DNA from: Oceanibaculum pacificum
GTDB lineage: Bacteria > Pseudomonadota > Alphaproteobacteria > Oceanibaculales > Oceanibaculaceae
Reading direction: 5' to 3'
NCBI RefSeq assembly: GCF_001618175.1
Contig: NZ_LPXN01000101.1
Span: 1 to 44,394, forward strand
Length of the DNA: 44,394 bases
In this document: positions 10,059-17,828 of the stretch, one piece after another
Layout of the letters: each line of letters begins with the position of its first letter
Position numbering within the stretch: the stretch's first letter is position 1
Position numbers and translations under genes: made by a program
Notes under the pieces: generated by a model
What the model saw: only the letters and a program-made list of their open reading frames with translations
What the model was told of the DNA's origin: nothing
Database searches by the model: none

Positions 10059-11347
10059 TGAGCCTGTGGGTGGAATTCCTGGCCGCGGCCTTGATCCTGT
10101 CCGGCGGGGTCGTCATGTCGATCGCCGCACTGGGCGTCGCCCGGCTGCCGGATGTGTTCATGCGCATGCATGCCGCCACCAAGGCCGGCGTCGTGGGTTC
10201 CGGCCTCTTGATGCTGGGGGCCGGCGTGGCGCTGCAATCCACCATCGGGCTGTTGATCGCCCTTGCCGGCGTGGCGCTGCTGGTCGCGACCACGCCGATT
10301 GCCTCGCACGCCCTGGGCCGCGCCGCCTATGTCGCCGGCATGCCGATGAGCGAGGCGCTGGTGAGCGATGCGCTGGCCGGCGTGCATGACCGCAGACAAT
10401 TCGATTTAACCCCGCCGCCGCCCCGCCCGAAACGGGCCGAGCCGCCGCGTAAAAAGGAGGAAAGCGCTATGGCTTCCGCTCTTATCCAGCGGCAGATGCT
10501 GCCGCACGCGATCACCAACCAGACGGCGTTGCGCCATATGGTCTGCTGGCTGGCCGGCGGACCGTCGCACCGCGAGGCCGTCCAGCTCGCCCTCGATCTG
10601 GCCCAGGCCTCCGGCGCGCAGCTCACCGGCCTGTCGGCGCTGGATCCGAAGGAATCGGCCTATCAGGGGCCGCTGCCCATCGGCGGCGCCTATTGGGCCA
10701 AATGGCTGGCCGAATCGCGCCGCACCAAGATGCGCGAAACCGCCGCCGCCGCCCTGGCCGAGTTCCAGTCGATGGCCGCCGGCAGCAGCGTGCAGATCGG
10801 CACCCGCCACGAGGAAGGCGAGCTGGAATCGACCATCATCGCCACCGCCGGCGCGGACATGCTGGTGGTGCCGGCCGGCGTCGACCGTTTCGGCATGAAG
10901 GTCGGCTATGCCGACGAGATCGCGCTGACCCTGTCGGAGGCGCGCCTCAGCCCGGTGCTGCGCGTGCGGCGGCGGCCGGAAACCGTGCACCGCATCGCCC
11001 TGATCATCGCCGGCACGCCGAATTGCGGACGGCTGGCGCATGGCTTGCTGCATACCGGCCTGTGGCCCGATTCGGCCGTGGTGGTGATTCCGGTCGGCGC
11101 CTACCGCCCGGCGATCCAGGCGTTGGCGGAAGAGCAGGTGAAGCAGCTTGCCGCCCACGGCCGCAAGGCCAGCCTGGGCGACCCGATCGATCTGGATATC
11201 GAGAGCGGCCCGCTGCGCAGCCGGCTGGCCAGCTTCGATGCCGCGGTGATGGGCGCGCTGACCCATCGCGTCGGCTGGTTCGGCGCGGTGCGCCAGGATG
11301 TGCATGAGATGGTCTGCGACACCGTGCCCATGACCCTCTTGCCTTGA
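10055..11347 (+). CDS. MrpG antiporter subunit fused to a UspA-like protein
   Basis: 430 residues in one uninterrupted frame. Residues 1 to about 110 are MrpG: three helices with the signature ARLPDVFMRMHAATKAG. A hydrophilic Pro/Lys/Arg-rich linker (about 115-138, containing TPPPPRPKRAEPPRKKEE) follows. Residues 139-430 form a soluble protein with two universal-stress-like alpha/beta units; the first has GTRHEEGELESTIIATAGADMLV and the second an Arg-rich start at RVRRRPE. MrpG is normally a stand-alone subunit of 100-130 residues. An excellent internal ribosome site (10454-10460) precedes an in-frame ATG at 10469, so the Usp part may also be made separately. The alternative is that two genes became joined by loss of a stop codon or by an indel. 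The MrpG call is firm; the Usp assignment is moderate. Confidence 0.88.
   Translation: MMSLWVEFLAAALILSGGVVMSIAALGVARLPDVFMRMHAATKAGVVGSGLLMLGAGVALQSTIGLLIALAGVALLVATTPIASHALGRAAYVAGMPMSEALVSDALAGVHDRRQFDLTPPPPRPKRAEPPRKKEESAMASALIQRQMLPHAITNQTALRHMVCWLAGGPSHREAVQLALDLAQASGAQLTGLSALDPKESAYQGPLPIGGAYWAKWLAESRRTKMRETAAAALAEFQSMAAGSSVQIGTRHEEGELESTIIATAGADMLVVPAGVDRFGMKVGYADEIALTLSEARLSPVLRVRRRPETVHRIALIIAGTPNCGRLAHGLLHTGLWPDSAVVVIPVGAYRPAIQALAEEQVKQLAAHGRKASLGDPIDLDIESGPLRSRLASFDAAVMGALTHRVGWFGAVRQDVHEMVCDTVPMTLLP
10454..10471 (+). promoter_or_regulatory. Internal Shine-Dalgarno and start codon inside mrpG-usp
   Basis: AAGGAGG, complementary to the 16S rRNA end, lies eight bases before an in-frame ATG (10469-10471). 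It is the strongest ribosome site in the operon. Translation from it would give a 292-residue soluble Usp-like protein in addition to the membrane-bound fusion. Confidence 0.7.
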
Positions 11348-11365
11348 GCCGCCGATAAACCGATT

Positions 11366-11396
11366 GTCGCTCCCAGCGTCACTGGCCGGGAGCGAC
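11366..11396 (+). promoter_or_regulatory. Hairpin between antiporter and regulator genes
   Basis: A perfect 9-bp stem (GTCGCTCCC / GGGAGCGAC) with a 13-base loop lies between mrpG-usp and the kinase gene. It ends one base before ATG 11397 and would bury the only Shine-Dalgarno of that ATG. No T-run follows. It may protect the 3' end of the mrp message or lower expression of the two regulators. Confidence 0.6.
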
Positions 11397-11414
11397 ATGC
11401 AAGGATTCGAAAAA

Positions 11415-12794
11415 ATGATCTCCTGGTTGGCGCCGGAATTTCGCCTTCCGGTCATTGCCGGCCTGATTGTCTTCGTCGCCGCCGTGGCCACCACGCAGAT
11501 CGCGCTGTGGATCGGCAACCGGGTCGGCGACCGGCAGATGGAGAGCGTCGGCCAGGTCTATCTGGACGGGCTGGTCGCCAATGTCGGCGGGCTGCTGACG
11601 GAGGGCGACCTGGAGGAGGTCGAGCGCCGCTTCGCCCGCGCCTTCGTCGAGCAGTTGGGCATCCGCGAGAAGGTGCTGCTGGTGCTGGACGACAAGGGCG
11701 ACATCCTGCTGCGGGTCGGCGATCTGTCCTATCTCAGCGACATGGCGCTGGCGGTGCCGGCCGGCGGCACACGGGTCGACGAGGCGGCGGGCATCGCCTG
11801 GGTGGCGCGCAGCGCCAGCAATGTTCCCGGCATCCGCCTGGTCGCCGCGCTGGACGTGTCCCAGACGCTGGATGCGCGCCGGCGGCTGCGGTTGGGCGTG
11901 GTGCTGATCGATCTGCTGATCGCGGCCCTGTGTGGCGTCGCCGCCTATGTCGCGCTGCACCGGCTGGCGCGGCCGATCAACCGGCTGATGCTCCACCTCT
12001 CCAGCGCCGAGGGGCAACCGGAGACGATTCCCGACGCCGCCATCGCCCAGGCCGACCCGCGCTCCGCAGCACTGCTGGTCGCCTATAACCGCATGGCCGA
12101 GAGCGTGCGCGAACGCGAGGCGCTGGCCGCCCAGCTTGCCGAACGCGAGCAGGCCGCCGCGCTGGGCCGGCTGACCGCCACCATCGCGCATGAGGTGCGC
12201 AACCCGCTGGGCGGCATGGCGACCAGCGTTTCCACCCTGAAACGCTTCGGCGAGGATGCGACCGTGCGGCGGGAGGCCATCGGCCTGCTGGAGCGCGGCA
12301 TCGAGACCATCGACAGCATCGTCACCAGCACGCTGAACCTGTTTCGCCCGGAAGAGGAGCGCCGCCTGTCGCGCGAGGATTTCGAGGATTTGCGGCATCT
12401 GGTGCGGCCGGCCGCGGTGAAAGGCGGCGTCACGCTCGACTGGCGGATCGACCTGCCGGGCGAAGTGTCGCTGGGCGCGGTCGCGGTGCGCCAGGTGCTG
12501 CTGAATCTGCTGCTGAACGCCTGCGCCGCCACACCGCCGAACGGCACGGTCACGCTGGAAGCGCGGATTGACGGAACCAGCCTGATCTGTACGGTGAGCG
12601 ACGAGGGCAGCGGGCTGGAGCCCGACAACTCCCAGCATCTCAGCGGCTTGACCAGCGGCCCCGCCTCCAAGCGCCTGGGGCTGGATGTCATTGTCGGCCT
12701 GCTGGGCAGCCTGGATGGCAGCGCCTCGGTAAAGAGCGACAGCGAGACCGGCACCACCATCCGCGTGATGATCCCCCTGGAGAGCGCCGCATGA
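11415..12794 (+). CDS. Membrane sensor histidine kinase (NtrB-like partner)
   Basis: 459 residues from ATG 11415. One helix near the N-terminus (about 10-30) and another near residues 168-190 enclose a sensor domain of about 135 residues, then a HAMP-like linker. The kinase core has the H-box AHEVRNPLGG with phosphoacceptor H259, the N-box NLLLNACAATPP, the G1 motif DEGSGLEPD and a G2-like segment SGPASKRLGLDVI. ATG 11415 has AAGGA nine bases upstream; ATG 11397 (six more residues) is possible, but its ribosome site lies in a hairpin. The stop overlaps the next gene, so it almost certainly phosphorylates that NtrC-type regulator. The stimulus is unknown; Na+, pH or membrane stress are guesses from the mrp genes upstream. 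Confidence 0.92.
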   Translation: MISWLAPEFRLPVIAGLIVFVAAVATTQIALWIGNRVGDRQMESVGQVYLDGLVANVGGLLTEGDLEEVERRFARAFVEQLGIREKVLLVLDDKGDILLRVGDLSYLSDMALAVPAGGTRVDEAAGIAWVARSASNVPGIRLVAALDVSQTLDARRRLRLGVVLIDLLIAALCGVAAYVALHRLARPINRLMLHLSSAEGQPETIPDAAIAQADPRSAALLVAYNRMAESVREREALAAQLAEREQAAALGRLTATIAHEVRNPLGGMATSVSTLKRFGEDATVRREAIGLLERGIETIDSIVTSTLNLFRPEEERRLSREDFEDLRHLVRPAAVKGGVTLDWRIDLPGEVSLGAVAVRQVLLNLLLNACAATPPNGTVTLEARIDGTSLICTVSDEGSGLEPDNSQHLSGLTSGPASKRLGLDVIVGLLGSLDGSASVKSDSETGTTIRVMIPLESAA

Positions 12795-14152
12795 GTGCCG
12801 AAGCCGCGATCCTGGTCATCGAGGACGACCCGATCCTGGGGCCCGCCCTGGTGCAGCGGCTGCGCCTGGAGGGCTTCGCGCCCCGGCTGGCGGCCGATGG
12901 CGCCACCGCGCTGAAGGTGCTGGCGCAGCATCCGCCATCGGCCATCGTCAGCGATATCCGGCTGCCCGACATCAGCGGCGAGGCGGTGTTCACCCATACG
13001 CTGGACATGATCGGCCTGGTGCCGACCTTCTTCATCACCGCCTTCGGGGATATCTCGCAGGCGATCCGCCTGGTGAAAGCCGGGGCGAAGGATTATCTGG
13101 TGAAGCCGGTCGATGTCGACGCGCTGGTCGCGCAGTTAAGGGAAAGCTGCGCCGACGCCGGCGCGGTCGAAGGCAACAGCCTGGGGCAGGCGCCCGCCAT
13201 GCGCGCGGCGGAGGATGTCTTGCGCCGCGTCGCCCCGCTCGACCTGCCCGTGCTGCTGCTGGGCGAGACCGGATCGGGCAAGGAAGTCGCCGCGCGCTTT
13301 CTGCATCGCGCCTCCGCCCGGCCGGACAGCGCTTTCGTCGCGGTGAATTGCGCCGCCATCCCGCACGAGTTGGTGGAGAGCACGCTGTTCGGCCATGAGC
13401 GCGGCGCGTTCACCGGCGCGGTCGCCCGGCGCGACGGGTTGCTGGAGCAGGCCGGCGACGGCATCCTGTTCCTGGACGAGATTGGCGAACTGCCGCTGGA
13501 ATTGCAGCCGAAGCTGCTGCGCGTCATCCAGGAGGGACGCTATCTGCCGGTCGGCGCGACGACGGAAAAGCGCTTTACCGGCCGCCTGGTCTGCGCCACC
13601 CACAGCGACCTCAAGGCGGCCATCCGCGAGGGCGGGTTCCGCGAGGATCTGTATTACCGCATCAATGTGGTCGAGGTGACGATGCCGCCGTTGCGCGCGC
13701 GGGCGGAAGATATCGCCCCGCTGGCGGAGATGTTCCTGCGCCAGGCGGTCGCGCGGTTCCGCACCCCGCCGCGCCTGCTGTCGGCGGCGGCGCTGGCCGC
13801 GCTGCGGTCCTATGACTGGCCCGGCAATGTGCGCGAGTTGCGCAACCGCATTGAGCGGGCCGCCGCCCTGTGCGACGGCGAGGCCATCGGCGTCGCCGAC
13901 ATCTTCCCCGAGGATGGCCTGTCGCCCGAGCGGCCATCGCCCGAGCGGGCATCACCCGGCCGCCAAGCGCCGCCCGCCGCCGAAGCCGGCCTGGACGAAT
14001 CGGTCGACCTCGCCGTGCGCGCCCGCATTGAGGCCGCCCTGCGCGAGGCCGGCGGCAACAAGTCCGAAGCCGCGCGCATCCTCAAAGTATCCCGCACGAC
14101 CCTGTGGAAGAAGATTCGCCAGCTCGATATCGACACCGGCCCCGCGCGGTAA
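12791..14152 (+). CDS. NtrC-family sigma54-dependent response regulator
   Basis: 453 residues in three domains. The receiver (1-120) has the acidic pair in IEDDP, phosphoacceptor D55 in SDIRLPD and the lysine in LVKPVD. The AAA+ domain (about 130-360) has Walker A GETGSGKE (158-165), the sigma54-contact loop GAFTGA (205-210) and Walker B ILFLDEIGE. The C-terminal Fis-type helix-turn-helix lies in EAGGNKSEAARILKVSRTTL. All elements needed to activate RpoN promoters are intact. The ATG overlaps the kinase stop (ATGA). The only clear sigma54 promoter in the window is in front of mrpA, so this protein is the likely activator of its own operon. That target is inferred, not shown. Confidence 0.95.
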   Translation: MSAEAAILVIEDDPILGPALVQRLRLEGFAPRLAADGATALKVLAQHPPSAIVSDIRLPDISGEAVFTHTLDMIGLVPTFFITAFGDISQAIRLVKAGAKDYLVKPVDVDALVAQLRESCADAGAVEGNSLGQAPAMRAAEDVLRRVAPLDLPVLLLGETGSGKEVAARFLHRASARPDSAFVAVNCAAIPHELVESTLFGHERGAFTGAVARRDGLLEQAGDGILFLDEIGELPLELQPKLLRVIQEGRYLPVGATTEKRFTGRLVCATHSDLKAAIREGGFREDLYYRINVVEVTMPPLRARAEDIAPLAEMFLRQAVARFRTPPRLLSAAALAALRSYDWPGNVRELRNRIERAAALCDGEAIGVADIFPEDGLSPERPSPERASPGRQAPPAAEAGLDESVDLAVRARIEAALREAGGNKSEAARILKVSRTTLWKKIRQLDIDTGPAR

Positions 14153-14161
14153 ACCGCCGCG

Positions 14162-14503
14162 TCAGGCAAGGATTTCCTGCACTGTCGCCAGCAGCGTGGC
14201 GGCCGGCGCCGGCTTCGAGACAAAGGCGTGACATCGCAGATGCGGAGGCAAATCGCGGGCGGCATAGCCGGTCACGAAGACGAACGGAATTTTGCGCGCC
14301 GCCAGGCTGTCGGCCAGGCTGTAGCTGGTGCCCCCGATCAAGCCGACATCCAGGATGGCGAGATCGACCCGCTCCTCGGCCAGCACCTGCGCCGCCTCCG
14401 CGACGGAAGCGACCGGTCCCAGGACATCGTAACCAGCGCCGCGCAGCGCGGTGGCGTGGTCCTCGGCGACGAGCCATTCGTCTTCGACGATGAGTAGTCG
14501 CAT
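14162..14503 (-). CDS. Stand-alone response-regulator receiver protein
   Basis: 113 residues consisting of a single CheY-like receiver domain: acidic pair E7-D8, phosphoacceptor D52 (LAILDVG), T78 and K97 (FVSKPAP). No output domain. The form (VEDEWLVAEDHATAL ... GYDVLGPVASVAEA) resembles receivers that work with HWE-type kinases, which often act as phosphate sinks or adaptors. The start ATG 14503 has AGGAG seven bases upstream; a longer frame to 14593 lacks a ribosome site. It converges on the NtrC-type gene with 9 bases between, so it is not in that operon. Its partner kinase is not in the window. Confidence 0.9.
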   Translation of the reverse strand: MRLLIVEDEWLVAEDHATALRGAGYDVLGPVASVAEAAQVLAEERVDLAILDVGLIGGTSYSLADSLAARKIPFVFVTGYAARDLPPHLRCHAFVSKPAPAATLLATVQEILA

Positions 14504-14627
14504 CAGGGGCTCCTGTCGGGTTGAAGGGAAACGAAATCTCAGCCCAACCCGCCAGACCCGAAAATTGTTTCGTTCATCGACGCCGCTTTCCACGCCCTGG
14601 GCCGAACCTTGCGCCTTTACGGGCCGC

Positions 14628-14655
14628 TTGGCTTCCCACGCGGACGCTATACAAT
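14628..14655 (+). promoter_or_regulatory. Candidate sigma70-type promoter of opgC
   Basis: TTGGCT (14628-14633), a 16-base spacer and TACAAT (14650-14655, five of six bases of the -10 consensus). The start would be near 14662, about 33 bases ahead of ATG 14695, which has AGGGGAG six bases upstream. The rest of the 14504-14694 gap holds only a weak 7-base inverted repeat (AACGAAA / TTTCGTT). Confidence 0.5.
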
Positions 14656-14694
14656 CGATCGTGACAGATGCGTGTCGGTTTAGGGGAGCCGTGA

Positions 14695-15867
14695 ATGACG
14701 TCCGCCGGATCGGAGCGCGCGACCCAGCCCGCTTCCCAACGCGACTACCGGCTGGACTTCTTCCGTGGCGTCGCCCTGCTGTTCATCTTCCTGAACCATA
14801 TTCCGGGCAACGATTTCTCCTGGATCACCAACAAGCATTTCGGCATCAGCGACGCGACCGAGATTTTCGTCTTCGTCTCCGGATATTCGGCGGCCATCGC
14901 CTACAGCCGGCGAATGGCCAGCGACGGTTTCCGCGCCGGCGCGATGCGGATGATCCGGCGGGCGGGAACGATCTACCTCGCCCATATCGCCACCTTCCTC
15001 ATCCTGGCGGTCCTGACGCTGTGGGTGTCGCGCAAATACCAGGACATCGATTCGCTGGTGAACACCAATCTGCTGACCCTGCTGGTCGATCCGCCGATGG
15101 CGCTGATCGAGGCGCTGCTGCTCGGCTATCGCCCGATGAACATGGACGTGCTGCCGATGTATGTGCTGCTGATGCTGTGCTTCCCCTGGGGGCTCTGGGG
15201 GCTGATGCATTACCCGCGCACGACCATCGCCCTCTCCGGCGCGATCTGGCTGGCGGCCGGGCAGTTCGGGATCAACCTGATGCGCTACCCGACGGGCGAC
15301 TGGTATTTCAACCCGCTGGCCTGGCAGTTCCTGTTCATGCTGGGAGCGTTCATGCGGCTCTATCCGCAGGACATGCCACGGCCGGAAAAATTCGACCGGG
15401 CGCTGCAACCGCTGGCGATTCTCTATCTGCTGTTCGGGCTCTATCTCGCCTCGACTTTCTACTGGCCGGGCCTGCTGCCGGCCTTGCCGCCGGTGCTGCA
15501 CGATCTGATCCACCCGATCGACAAGACCGACCTCGACGTGCTGCGCGTGCTGCATTTCCTGGCCGCCGCCTATCTGGCCAGCCGCTGGATCGAGCCGGCC
15601 GCCGGCTGGCTGACCTCGCGCTGGGCACGGCCGATCACGGTGACCGGCCAGCAGAGCCTGCCGATTTTCTGCTTCGGCATCCTGCTGGCCTTCAGCGGGC
15701 GCTGGATCCTGCGCACCTACGATGCGTCGCTGACCACGCAATTCGTCATCAGCGTCGGCGGCATCGCCTTCATGATGATCGCCGCCGACATGCTGAGCCA
15801 CTATGCCGCCTATCGCCGCGCCCGGCCCAAGCCCGCCGGCCTGGGCAAGGCGCTGGCGACGTCGTAG
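14695..15867 (+). CDS. OpgC-family glucan-modifying acyltransferase
   Basis: 390 residues, a polytopic membrane protein with about ten helices. The OpgC family signature is seen near the N-terminus: DYRLDFFRG, then FLNHIPGNDFSW and ATEIFVFVSGYSAAIAY. OpgC proteins transfer succinyl or similar groups to osmoregulated periplasmic glucans. Length is normal. The gene is monocistronic, with its own promoter and a strong ribosome site, and it converges on the binding-protein gene with 10 bases between. No opgG/H genes are in the window, so the glucan substrate is inferred from the family. Confidence 0.88.
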   Translation: MTSAGSERATQPASQRDYRLDFFRGVALLFIFLNHIPGNDFSWITNKHFGISDATEIFVFVSGYSAAIAYSRRMASDGFRAGAMRMIRRAGTIYLAHIATFLILAVLTLWVSRKYQDIDSLVNTNLLTLLVDPPMALIEALLLGYRPMNMDVLPMYVLLMLCFPWGLWGLMHYPRTTIALSGAIWLAAGQFGINLMRYPTGDWYFNPLAWQFLFMLGAFMRLYPQDMPRPEKFDRALQPLAILYLLFGLYLASTFYWPGLLPALPPVLHDLIHPIDKTDLDVLRVLHFLAAAYLASRWIEPAAGWLTSRWARPITVTGQQSLPIFCFGILLAFSGRWILRTYDASLTTQFVISVGGIAFMMIAADMLSHYAAYRRARPKPAGLGKALATS

Positions 15868-15877
15868 CCGTCGGGCG

Positions 15878-16885
15878 TTATTGCGCCGTCATTTTCACGT
15901 CGGTGCTGAGAAAATCGTTCGTGTAGGCGCTCGTCGGATCGAACGGCTTGTCGATGCTGAAATAGGTCTTGATCAGATCGTACGTGGCGGCCATGCGCCC
16001 CTTGTCGAAGCCGCCCAGCGCCGTGCCGGTGGTGTAGGGATCGGCCATCAGCTCCTTCACCCGGCCCCACTGGTCCATCATCGCCCGCTCTTCCAGACCG
16101 CTCGCCCGCTTCAGCAGCGCGGCGACGCAAGGCTTGTGATCGGCCACGCAATCCGCATAGGCCCGCTGCGTGACCTGCACGAAGTTGCGCACCGCTTGCG
16201 GGTTCTTCATCAGATAGTCGCGGTTGACGACGATGGAGTTTCCATACGGGTTGATGCCGACCTCGCTCCACCGGATGAACCCCAGATCGTCGCCCAGCTC
16301 GCGGATTTTCAGGTCATGGCCGTTATAGAAGTCGGAGATAATGTCGATACGGCCGGCCACCAGGGTCGGCATCTTGGCCTGCGGGGCGATATTGACGAAG
16401 CTGACCGCCCCGTCCGCCAGGCCGACCGCCTGCGCGAAGGCCGGCCACATGACGCGCGCGGCGTCGGCCGGCGGGTTGCCCAGCGTATGCCCGGCGAAAT
16501 CCTTCGGGCCGTTGATGCCGGAGGATTTCTTCCAGTACAGCACGAAGGGGGAATTGGCGTAGATCGCCATCACCGCCACCAGATCGGCGCCCTTGGAATT
16601 GGCGACGAAGGCGGTTCCCATCTCGGCGATGCCCATCGGGCTGGCCCCGGCACCGACCGCCTGGGCGGACATGGCCGAGCCCTTGCCGCTCTCCACCGTC
16701 AGCTCGATGCCGGCCTTGTCGTAGCGCCCTTCCTCCAGGGCAAGAAAGATCGGCGCGTGGTCCGCGCCCGGCGTCCAATTCAGGACGAGGTTGATCTTAT
16801 CCTTGGCGAAAGCCGGCCCGAAAGCCGTTCCGGACAACAGGATCGCCAGCCCGGCCGCCAGCATGGACCTTCCGTAACGTCGCAT
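15878..16885 (-). CDS. ABC transporter substrate-binding protein (NMT1/THI5-like)
   Basis: 335 residues. A signal peptide (residues 1-27, ending GPAFA) is followed by the NMT1/THI5-like fold: NLVLNWTPGADHAPIFLALEEG at the N-terminus, of which the LNW-P-HAP-F pattern is typical. Such proteins bind thiamine precursors, pyrimidines, aromatic sulfonates, nitriles or similar small molecules. ATG 16885 follows AAGGAG. It is divergent from tetR and is the only binding protein near the permease (17829) and ATPase (23060), so these three should form one importer. A promoter reading leftward (TTGACG, 17 bases, TAGCCT) lies at 17018-16990. The substrate is unknown. Confidence 0.9.
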   Translation of the reverse strand: MRRYGRSMLAAGLAILLSGTAFGPAFAKDKINLVLNWTPGADHAPIFLALEEGRYDKAGIELTVESGKGSAMSAQAVGAGASPMGIAEMGTAFVANSKGADLVAVMAIYANSPFVLYWKKSSGINGPKDFAGHTLGNPPADAARVMWPAFAQAVGLADGAVSFVNIAPQAKMPTLVAGRIDIISDFYNGHDLKIRELGDDLGFIRWSEVGINPYGNSIVVNRDYLMKNPQAVRNFVQVTQRAYADCVADHKPCVAALLKRASGLEERAMMDQWGRVKELMADPYTTGTALGGFDKGRMAATYDLIKTYFSIDKPFDPTSAYTNDFLSTDVKMTAQ

Positions 16886-16989
16886 ATGCCTCTCCTTGTT
16901 CAGTGGCGCGCCTTGGCCTCGAAGGCGTCGCGCCCGGCTTTGCATCCGCGAGATGAGTCGACACGGGCCGCCCACCTGGATTATTGAGA

Positions 16990-17018
16990 AGGCTAGCTTT
17001 GGCGCCGGATAGCGTCAA
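16990..17018 (-). promoter_or_regulatory. Promoter of the NMT1-like binding-protein gene
   Basis: Read on the minus strand: TTGACG (17018-17013), 17-base spacer, TAGCCT (16995-16990). Five of six -35 bases match, and the -10 box keeps its first two bases and the final T. The TetR palindrome at 17027-17042 lies just upstream of this -35, so one repressor could affect both directions. Confidence 0.55.
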
Positions 17019-17026
17019 TCGGTCAG

Positions 17027-17042
17027 TCAACTATTTGGTTGA
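17027..17042. promoter_or_regulatory. TetR operator at the tetR start codon
   Basis: TCAACTATTTGGTTGA, an imperfect 16-base palindrome whose right half TTTGGTTGA closely matches the site at 17788-17803. It ends 3 bases before ATG 17046. It sits in the divergent gap between tetR and the binding-protein gene, consistent with autoregulation. Confidence 0.7.
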
Positions 17043-17045
17043 AAA

Positions 17046-17735
17046 ATGGCGGAAGCCGATCTCCCTGCCCCGGCCCAGAACCCGAAAGCCGGCACCGTGC
17101 GAGCCGCCGGCAAGAAGGAAAGCCGCAAGAACCCGGGCACCAGCCGCGAGCTGCTGCTGGCCGCCGCCCGGCGGGAATTCGCCCGGCGCGGGTTCGAAGG
17201 CGCGCGGGTCGACGAAATCGCCAAGCGGGCGGGCGTGAACAAGCAGCTTGTCTATCACCATTTCGGCAATAAGGAAGCGCTCTACAGGCTGGTGCTGGAG
17301 AGTGTCTATACCGAGATTCGCGAGCAGGAAAAGCGGCTCGACCTCAGCAATCTCGATCCGGAGCAGGCCCTGCGCCGGCTGATCGAATTCTCCTTCGACT
17401 ACCTCGCCGCCAACCGCGATTTCGTGGCGCTGCTGACCGACGAGAACCTGCATAAGGGCCGCCGCCTGAAGCAGGTCGCCAATCTGCAGCCGCTGCATTC
17501 GCCGCTCATAGAGATACTCGGCCAGACGCTGGCGCGCGGCACGCAAGGCGGGCTGTTCCGCCCCGGCCTCGACCCGATGCAGGTCTATATCTCCATCGCC
17601 GGGCTGGGTTTCTTCTACTTCAACAACATCCATACGCTGTCGGCGATATTCGGGCGCAAATTCGAGGATAAGACGGAAATCGCCGCGCGCCGCGCGCATG
17701 TCGTCGATCTGATGCTGCACGCCCTGCGGCCATAG
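17046..17735 (+). CDS. TetR-family transcriptional regulator
   Basis: 229 residues. A basic N-terminal extension of about 30 residues precedes a typical TetR DNA-binding domain (about 32-80) with the helix-turn-helix VDEIAKRAGVNKQLVYHHFGNK. The C-terminal ligand domain contains FSFDYLAANRDFVALLTDEN. No Shine-Dalgarno precedes ATG 17046; the operator occupies that place, so the mRNA may be leaderless, as for the GntR gene at 120. The operator form (TCAACCA-N2-TGGTTGA) resembles the published site of RutR, the pyrimidine-responsive regulator (TTGACCA-N2-TGGTCAA), but the ligand domain does not look close to RutR. It likely represses the downstream operon until the imported compound appears. Confidence 0.9.
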   Translation: MAEADLPAPAQNPKAGTVRAAGKKESRKNPGTSRELLLAAARREFARRGFEGARVDEIAKRAGVNKQLVYHHFGNKEALYRLVLESVYTEIREQEKRLDLSNLDPEQALRRLIEFSFDYLAANRDFVALLTDENLHKGRRLKQVANLQPLHSPLIEILGQTLARGTQGGLFRPGLDPMQVYISIAGLGFFYFNNIHTLSAIFGRKFEDKTEIAARRAHVVDLMLHALRP

Positions 17736-17758
17736 CGCCCCCGCCTTCCGCTCGGCCC

Positions 17759-17788
17759 TTGACAGGTCGTTCGGCGCGTCCCTAACAT
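17759..17788 (+). promoter_or_regulatory. Promoter of the ABC/amidase operon
   Basis: A perfect -35 box TTGACA (17759-17764), an 18-base spacer and TAACAT (17783-17788, four of six). Transcription would begin near 17795, inside the TetR palindrome, which therefore blocks RNA polymerase when occupied. Confidence 0.7.
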
Positions 17789-17803
17789 CAACCAACTGGT
17801 TGA
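17788..17803. promoter_or_regulatory. TetR operator of the ABC/amidase operon
   Basis: TCAACCAACTGGTTGA: two 7-base arms that are perfect inverted repeats around AC. It overlaps the end of the -10 box and the predicted start site. It is the better of two related palindromes, the other being at the tetR start. Confidence 0.78.
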
Positions 17804-17828
17804 TTGATTCCGGGCGCGGGAGGGGCGG

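Noticed and set aside
14504..14627. A general-stress (EcfG-type) promoter for the receiver gene
   Set aside because: TGAAC occurs on the minus strand, but no GTT element lies at the required spacing.
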